From: Lachnospiraceae bacterium
GTDB taxonomy: Bacteria; Bacillota_A; Clostridia; Lachnospirales; Lachnospiraceae
NCBI GenBank assembly: GCA_021770615.1
Contig: JAETQR010000016.1
Location: 1-64,000 of the forward strand
Length of the DNA stretch: 64,000 nucleotides
Direction: 5' to 3'
Below the pieces are notes generated by a model. The model saw only the letters and a program-made list of their open reading frames with translations, ran no database searches and was not told the DNA's origin. How positions within the stretch are numbered: the first letter of the stretch is position 1; each line of letters starts with the position of its first letter. The translations under genes and the position numbers were made by a program. Below, piece by piece: positions 58,990 to 64,000 of the stretch.

Positions 58990-60411
58990 ATGAAAATGTT
59001 AAACGGAAAAAATAACGACATTGCAGTCATCACAGAGAATGACAGGCAGATTTCCTATGGCGAACTGGATATGTATTGCCGCACATTTCAGGAAAGGATG
59101 TCTCCGGGGAGCCTTCTGATCATAATCTGTTCCAATACATTAGAATGTATTTCTGGTTACATTGGGAGTATGATGGGAGCACATGTTCCGTTGCTGCTCG
59201 GACCGGATACAGACACGGATATGCTGTCCACATTTCTTGAGGCGTACCGGCCGGGATATGTCTGGGTGGGGAAAGAGGAACTGGTAAAAGAATTGACAGG
59301 TAAACAGCATTTTTTGAAAATATTTGAGATGAAAAAATATGTTCTTTTAAAGACAAGCTATGAGAAGGTCACTTTGAATCCGGAACTTGCTCTCCTTCTT
59401 ACGACATCGGGAACGACAGGAAACTTAAAGACCGTAAGGTTAAGTAAGACAAATCTTTTATCAAATACAAAGAGTATCTGCGAATATCTGGGAATTGAAG
59501 AATCACATCGTGCCGTCACGACACTGCCGGTAAATTATACATATGGGCTGTCAGTGATCAATACACATTTTTACAGGGGAGCATCGATCCTGCTTACAGA
59601 ACGCTCTGTTATTGACCGCAAGTTCTGGGACTCTTTCCGGAAGTATCAGGTGACCTCTGTGGCGGGAGTACCATATACATATGAATTATTTTGCCGGATG
59701 GGACTTCGGAAAATGCATCTGCCATCTCTTCGGTTTATGACACAGGCGGGAGGAGCATTGAAGGAAAAGGAATGGACGTATCTGTCCCGGTATTCAGATG
59801 AAAATAAGTGCCGGTTTTTTGTGATGTATGGACAGACGGAAGCGACTGCGAGAATGAGCTATCTGCCACCGGAAAAGATGAAGAGTAAGCCCGGGAGTAT
59901 CGGGAATGCGATACCGGGAGGTAGATTATATGTGATAGATGAGGACGGACAGGAGATAGACCGTCCATATGAAGAGGGCCAGATCGTGTATGAGGGGCCA
60001 AATGTAATGATGGGGTATGCAGTGGATGCCGGTGAACTGGCGCGGGGAGATAACCAGCATGGAAAGCTGTGTACGGGAGACACCGGTTATTATGATGAAG
60101 AGGGCGATTTTTATGTGACCGGGAGGATCAACCGTTTTACGAAAATTTATGGGAAACGGATCAATCTCGATGATGTGGAGAGAACTCTTTGCAGAAAAAT
60201 GGGATGTCAGGTAGTGTGTATTGGCCGGAGGGATGATATCGTCCTCATCCACGACGGAAGCGTGGATGAGGAGAGAGCAGGAGTCAGGGAATTGTGCGAC
60301 CGTTACGGGATCGGAAGAAAAAATATCGTTACGATAAGATCAGAGGAAATCCCTTATACTGCTTCGGGAAAGGTTGACTACAAAGCAGCGGTGGAAAAAT
60401 GGTCTCTTTGA
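58990..60411 (+). CDS. AMP-binding acyl ligase (class ANL)
   Basis: The 473-residue protein is a full adenylate-forming enzyme of the acyl-CoA/acyl-ACP synthetase type. Core motifs are A3 LLLTTSGTTGNLKTVRLS, A5 FFVMYGQTEATARMSY, A7/A8 LCTGDTGYYDEEGDFYVTGR and A10 PYTASGKVDYKAAVEKW, whose lysine completes catalysis. It could charge the adjacent carrier protein with a fatty or aryl acid. The stop is three bases before the convergent YhfC-like gene. AGGTAGGTGA precedes the ATG. The acid substrate is not predictable. Confidence 0.92.
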   Translation: MKMLNGKNNDIAVITENDRQISYGELDMYCRTFQERMSPGSLLIIICSNTLECISGYIGSMMGAHVPLLLGPDTDTDMLSTFLEAYRPGYVWVGKEELVKELTGKQHFLKIFEMKKYVLLKTSYEKVTLNPELALLLTTSGTTGNLKTVRLSKTNLLSNTKSICEYLGIEESHRAVTTLPVNYTYGLSVINTHFYRGASILLTERSVIDRKFWDSFRKYQVTSVAGVPYTYELFCRMGLRKMHLPSLRFMTQAGGALKEKEWTYLSRYSDENKCRFFVMYGQTEATARMSYLPPEKMKSKPGSIGNAIPGGRLYVIDEDGQEIDRPYEEGQIVYEGPNVMMGYAVDAGELARGDNQHGKLCTGDTGYYDEEGDFYVTGRINRFTKIYGKRINLDDVERTLCRKMGCQVVCIGRRDDIVLIHDGSVDEERAGVRELCDRYGIGRKNIVTIRSEEIPYTASGKVDYKAAVEKWSL

Positions 60412-60414
60412 AAT

Positions 60415-61239
60415 TTACTCCGGTGTGTCCTGGAATGCACGGTATGCATAACATACAGTAAGTACGATGATCGCACCGCTAATACACATATTGAGCGCCA
60501 GGCTTTTTATCACGCCTACCTGCGTCAGATAGGTAGGAATATATCCGATGATGTGAAGGATGATAGCTGCCGGAAAGAAATAGGACCGTTTTTTATTATT
60601 GATCGCGATATAGATCAGGACGGTAAGGGCTGCCTGGAAAAACAGGGCAAGGATCCGTTCTACACCGGCCGCTATATTTTCGATCGGCTGGACTGCGATC
60701 AGTTGTCCAATCGCTGTTTTATAGTCTGCAAGGGCTTCTCCGCTGAGCTCCAGTTTGGCAAGGTAATTATCCATCCCCAGAGAATTTACCATAAAGGCGA
60801 GAACGATATTTCCCATAAAGAGTGAGCTTCCAAAGGTGATCGTCTCAAAGCCTCCGTGCCCCACTCCGAATAAAAACGCATTTTGTTTGCCGGGACGGTT
60901 CTTCATGAAGCGGCTGAGGCCTACATATTTACCGACTTCTTCAAAAACACCTGCTGCGACTGCCCCATAAAGGGCATACCAGACCGGGTGGGTTGAGCGG
61001 TTAAAAACGTCTGCCAGAGAAAAGAAATTGAACAGGATCATGTTCAGGAGTCCCTCTGCACCGAAGGCAAAAAGTACATAAAAGGCCATGCCGATGAAAA
61101 AAGAGGATAATTTTGCCCTGGTCTTTGCCCGGTAATATCCTAAAAATATAAATGGGACAGCAGTGCAGATCAGGGCGATAACGATCATGCTGACCAATGA
61201 CTGGCTGGAAAATTTCGTAGCTGTGAGTAATGCGTTCAT
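60415..61239 (-). CDS. YhfC-family intramembrane metalloprotease
   Basis: This 274-residue membrane protein has about seven hydrophobic helices and matches the YhfC (PrsW/CPBP-like) glutamic-type intramembrane protease family: FEEVGKYVGLSRFM holds the EExxK/R motif and GVGHGGFETITFG the helix with Gly-His-Gly and Glu. Such proteins process membrane-embedded substrates or export small peptides. It is convergent with the acyl ligase gene, three bases apart, and divergent from the 0A-type promoter of cassette 3. The ATG at 61239 has GGAG upstream; an ATG at 61251 is also possible. Link to the cluster is inference from position. Confidence 0.85.
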   Translation of the reverse strand: MNALLTATKFSSQSLVSMIVIALICTAVPFIFLGYYRAKTRAKLSSFFIGMAFYVLFAFGAEGLLNMILFNFFSLADVFNRSTHPVWYALYGAVAAGVFEEVGKYVGLSRFMKNRPGKQNAFLFGVGHGGFETITFGSSLFMGNIVLAFMVNSLGMDNYLAKLELSGEALADYKTAIGQLIAVQPIENIAAGVERILALFFQAALTVLIYIAINNKKRSYFFPAAIILHIIGYIPTYLTQVGVIKSLALNMCISGAIIVLTVCYAYRAFQDTPE

Positions 61240-61331
61240 AATGATCTCCATTCCTTTGTGTTTAATTTTAACATACTATTCTTATCATAGCGTTCTTTGG
61301 GGTGTTTGGCAAATGTTTTTTATCAAATATT

Positions 61332-61397
61332 TGTCGAATCCTGTCAGAATGCGTCGAACGAAAGTGGTTGTTGGGTTATGGGAAAATATGGTACAAT
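61332..61397 (+). promoter_or_regulatory. Tandem Spo0A-like boxes and promoter, cassette 3
   Basis: TGTCGAA (61332-61338), TGTCAGA (61342-61348) and CGTCGAA (61352-61358) keep an exact 10-bp period. The last extends as GTCGAACGAAAGT, identical over ten bases to the cassette 2 site. TACAAT at 61392-61397, with TGG before it, is a good -10, 40 bases after the start of the last box. No -35 of TTGACA type is seen, as expected for an activator-dependent promoter. Confidence 0.78.
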
Positions 61398-61452
61398 GGA
61401 GACAAGTAAATGATTCGTGTTAAGAGTGTAAAGCATGTCATGGGGAGTACAT

Positions 61453-62715
61453 ATGAATTTAGAAAAAACACAGGAAAGATTTATAAAAGATGTTTATCAG
61501 AATGTGGCTTTGTATTCAGAAAAATTAAAAGAAAAGGGGCTTGTCCTGACGGATGTGGGAGCGCAATGGAATGAACTTCCTCTTGTGACAAAAGAGGATT
61601 ATTTGTCAGGGAGTTATAGTACGATCATGCCGGATAAGATCCCGATGATGCTGTCGGGAGAACTAATGGAAGTTTTCACTTCCGGTACGAGTGGAACCTG
61701 TCTGAATGTATTGTGGTCGATGGGAGACTGCCAAAGATCCTTGCTGCCACTTTGGTTATATCGCAGAAAAGAGTATGGGATTTCCCCAAGTGATAAACAC
61801 TGTTACTTTTATTCGGCGAGGAAGATCGGACAGGAAGAGAGGGAGTTTGAGACAGCGAAAAACCAGTTAGGGTTCAACCGGAATAATCTAACAGACAATC
61901 GTCTGATTGAGATTTATAAGAGGATGTGTGAGTATGAGCCGGCATGGCTTATGTTGCAGCCGGTAATGGCTGTTCTTTTAGTAAACCTGAAAAAGAAGTA
62001 TACCCTGCCGGAAATGAAGAGTCTCAAGTATATAGAAATGTCAGGGGAGATGTTAAGTGAACAATTACGTAAGGGATTAGAGGATACGTTTCATTGCAAA
62101 GTGGCTGATCAGTATGGTGCTTATGAGGTGAATTCGATCGCCTATGCTTGTCATGAGGGAAACTTACATTGTATGGAGGAAAATGTCATTGTTGAAATAC
62201 TGGATGAAAAAGGAAGTTCAGTGGAGGATGGAAAGGAGGGAGATATTTATGTTACTTCACTTCAAAACCAGACAATGCCTTTTATAAGATACAAAATAGG
62301 AGATAAGGGCTATATCAGCCAAACCAAATGTAATTGTGGAAGAAAAGGCAGGGTGTTGTGCCTGACACAGACGAGGACGGCAGAATGGATTGTTACAGAA
62401 TCGGGAGAGAAAATTGATCCTTACGTCTTATTACGACCGATCATTAATGTGAATAAGGTTTGGGATCATCCGATTCAGCAATTTCAGATTATTCAGAAGG
62501 ATATTAGTTGGTTTGTATATAAGCTGGTTGCTGAGGAGGAAATGCAACGGGAGATTTGTCTGGGAATACCGGAAAATATTTGTGAAAGACGGTTAGCGGG
62601 GAGCAGGATCGAGATTGTCTTTTGTGATCGTATTTTACCGGATCCAGATACAGGGAAGTTAAAATGGTTTAAAACAGAACTGGAGATACCAGTTAGAAAT
62701 GGAGGAGAAGTATGA
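61453..62715 (+). CDS. PaaK-like adenylate-forming enzyme B
   Basis: The 420-residue protein is a paralog of enzyme A (55970). ATP loop: FTSGTSGTCLNVLWSMGDCQ. Aromatic-loop motif: ADQYGAYEVNSIAYACHEGN. The C-terminal cysteines are seen in TKCNCGRKGRVLCLTQ. It has the same overall blocks as A (CQRSLLPLWLYRRKEYGIS against CRRSLYPLWFYRKKFYGIC). The ATG at 61453 follows GGGGAGT; an in-frame ATG at 61435 is less well placed. It heads its own 0A-type operon together with the papain-like protein gene, which overlaps its stop by four bases. The acid substrate is unknown. Confidence 0.87.
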   Translation: MNLEKTQERFIKDVYQNVALYSEKLKEKGLVLTDVGAQWNELPLVTKEDYLSGSYSTIMPDKIPMMLSGELMEVFTSGTSGTCLNVLWSMGDCQRSLLPLWLYRRKEYGISPSDKHCYFYSARKIGQEEREFETAKNQLGFNRNNLTDNRLIEIYKRMCEYEPAWLMLQPVMAVLLVNLKKKYTLPEMKSLKYIEMSGEMLSEQLRKGLEDTFHCKVADQYGAYEVNSIAYACHEGNLHCMEENVIVEILDEKGSSVEDGKEGDIYVTSLQNQTMPFIRYKIGDKGYISQTKCNCGRKGRVLCLTQTRTAEWIVTESGEKIDPYVLLRPIINVNKVWDHPIQQFQIIQKDISWFVYKLVAEEEMQREICLGIPENICERRLAGSRIEIVFCDRILPDPDTGKLKWFKTELEIPVRNGGEV

Positions 62716-63971
62716 AAGGAATTCAAAATGCAGCGAAGAGAGTTTTTTGCTTGGTTATGATCTTTGCTTTTATCCTGTTTGGGATTTCTCAGAACAGTGT
62801 GATCTGTCTTGGGAAACCGGATGAATCAAAGAAAATGGATTACAAAAATATGATTAAAAAAAGTGAGGCAAAAGAAATCGCCAATCTCCATCTTGATGCG
62901 GCAGAGGATCATATGGATGGAAAAAGAACCAAGGGAAATAAGTGGAGTGATAAAACTAAGATCAGTAAGACATATCCTTTATATGACACGGAGGAAAAAT
63001 TGTGTGCCTATGCGTTTGAATTAAAGGATTCCGGGGAGGACGCCGGCTATATCGTAGTGGGCGCAAATGAGGAATATTCACCGGTGATCGAGTATGCGAC
63101 ATCCGGAAAATTTTATGACGGAGAATTGAAGGCTTCGGAGTATCTTTTGTATGATGGAACGCTTGGGTATTACAAGACGTCGAAAGAATCAGAGGTGGTT
63201 GCGGATATTAATGACGAGAAGCAGAAGTACAGAAAGGTGAAACAAAAGATACAGAGAAAAAAGCATGAGGAGGAATGGGAGAACATAAGTGAACAGTTAA
63301 CCTATGTTGCTTCTTCCACTCCGCCAAATTCCGGAGGAGAGATAACAAATCCGCAGAATCATGAGAGCGGTTATGTATCCGTTAATCATGGGGAGGCTAT
63401 GAATTATGACCGTGTGATGTATTTTATTACAGGTGATTTTCCGTATGAAAATAATTGTAGTCCAACGGCAGCAACAAACCTTTTGTTATACTGGAATGAG
63501 AGGAAGACTTTGAAAGTAAATCTCATGAAAAATAGTTGGGCGGAAACTCATTCTACGCTATACAGTTACTTTAAAACATTGACGGGGGAAGGAAAAGGAA
63601 CAAGTCCTTCGAATATTAAACCAGGGTTAGAAAGATATCTTGATGAAATCGGGGTAGCGACAGATGTTGTGTCCCACTGGGATATACGTTCGACGAACTG
63701 GACAGAGATGAAATACCGGCTAGATTTTGGGGAACCGTTTATTTATTTGATGAGTGATCATTACTGTTATCATGATCATGCGGTATTGGCATTAGCATAT
63801 ACGGAATATGTATATGCCTCCAAACAATTTGTGACAGACAGCAAGTACAGCCGGTATCTGTGTGTGGCAGATGGATGGACCAACCTTGCAAATCGTTATG
63901 TAAATGTCAGTGTAGGTTCCGATTTCTCACAGGATGAGATGGTAACGTTATATTTTGTCGGGAAATATTAA
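62712..63971 (+). CDS. Secreted papain-like (C39/C10-type) cysteine peptidase
   Basis: This 419-residue protein has a signal peptide (VFCLVMIFAFILFGISQNS). It has a propeptide-like region to about residue 190 and a papain-fold catalytic domain with Cys in ENNCSPTAATNLLLYWNER and His in CYHDHAVLALAYTEY. A terminal block VADGWTNLANRYVNV holds a possible third residue. This resembles secreted C39_2/C10 peptidases with an N-terminal inhibitory part. It is translationally coupled to enzyme B (ATGA overlap). It could act on the small secreted proteins or lipoproteins of the same regulon; that is inference. Confidence 0.85.
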   Translation: MKGIQNAAKRVFCLVMIFAFILFGISQNSVICLGKPDESKKMDYKNMIKKSEAKEIANLHLDAAEDHMDGKRTKGNKWSDKTKISKTYPLYDTEEKLCAYAFELKDSGEDAGYIVVGANEEYSPVIEYATSGKFYDGELKASEYLLYDGTLGYYKTSKESEVVADINDEKQKYRKVKQKIQRKKHEEEWENISEQLTYVASSTPPNSGGEITNPQNHESGYVSVNHGEAMNYDRVMYFITGDFPYENNCSPTAATNLLLYWNERKTLKVNLMKNSWAETHSTLYSYFKTLTGEGKGTSPSNIKPGLERYLDEIGVATDVVSHWDIRSTNWTEMKYRLDFGEPFIYLMSDHYCYHDHAVLALAYTEYVYASKQFVTDSKYSRYLCVADGWTNLANRYVNVSVGSDFSQDEMVTLYFVGKY

Positions 63972-63986
63972 AGGAGTGTGAGGACT

Positions 63987-64000
63987 ATGAAAAAATGCAG
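63987..64000 (+). CDS. Start of next gene, cut by the window end
   Basis: ATG at 63987 follows AAAGGAGTGTGAGG, a good ribosome binding site, and reads MKKC before the window ends. It is 15 bases after the papain-like gene and probably continues the same operon. Nothing more can be said. Confidence 0.5.

Noticed and set aside
1..64000. tRNA, rRNA, CRISPR array or insertion sequence
   Set aside because: No cloverleaf, rRNA segment, regular repeat-spacer array or transposase motif was found on either strand.

Overview
The window looks like chromosome of an anaerobic, spore-forming Firmicute, most likely a Lachnospiraceae (Clostridium cluster XIVa) gut bacterium. Supporting signs are strong AGGAGG ribosome binding sites, a T-box tyrosyl-tRNA synthetase, a large Bacillus/Clostridium-type SRP RNA, dipicolinate synthase and GerA-type spore genes, an [FeFe]-hydrogenase-like protein, and several families typical of that clade (HAAS/DUF1700, DUF4250, LiaF-like). 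I see no tRNA, insertion sequence, prophage or CRISPR array. || Layout. 0.2-10.3 kb: metabolic and housekeeping genes (NUDIX, GNAT, T-box-tyrS, HTH-methyltransferase fusion, TIM-barrel isomerase, DHH phosphoesterase, YyaL-like thioredoxin protein, FAD/Rieske oxidoreductase). 10.3-19.1 kb: three envelope-sensing modules in a row, BlaI/M56 peptidase, VanR/VanS-like two-component system with a C39-like peptidase, and PadR/HAAS-DUF4097/LiaF-like; two of them have clear operator palindromes over the promoter. 19.2-22.9 kb: rpmG-secE-nusG-rplK-rplA-rplJ-rplL with two structured leaders. 22.9-27.1 kb: tandem 0A-like boxes, a small secreted protein and three tandem paralogous lipoproteins. 27.2-29.1 kb: ZIP transporter and an acidic unknown protein. 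29.4-33.2 kb: dpaA-dpaB-asnB on the minus strand, divergent from the SRP RNA. 33.2-44.1 kb: a cNMP-domain protein with a partner carrying a degenerate AAA-like domain, flavin reductase, murA, and a MoxR-DUF58-transglutaminase operon. 44.2-53.4 kb: GerA protein, hydrogenase-MCP fusion, DUF4250, GNAT, acyl-ACP thioesterase, CvfB and a DinG/XPD-like helicase; two copies of a long inverted-repeat element lie here. 53.4-64 kb: an accessory region with two more tandem 0A-box promoters, a decayed lipoprotein, a secreted protein/lipoprotein pair, and an acyl-carrier-protein adenylation cluster with two PaaK-like ligases, a YhfC-type membrane protease and a secreted papain-like protein. || Main discovery candidate. 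Three separate promoters (about 22.97, 53.47 and 61.33 kb) carry arrays of TGTCGAA-like boxes at an exact 10-bp period. This is the geometry of tandem Spo0A boxes (TGTCGAA-N3-TGTCGAA). They head small secreted protein plus lipoprotein cassettes and an ACP/adenylation cluster. The lipoproteins at both loci are paralogs, so I infer a dispersed, sporulation- or stationary-phase-controlled secreted-protein and acyl-product system that I cannot match to a described one.
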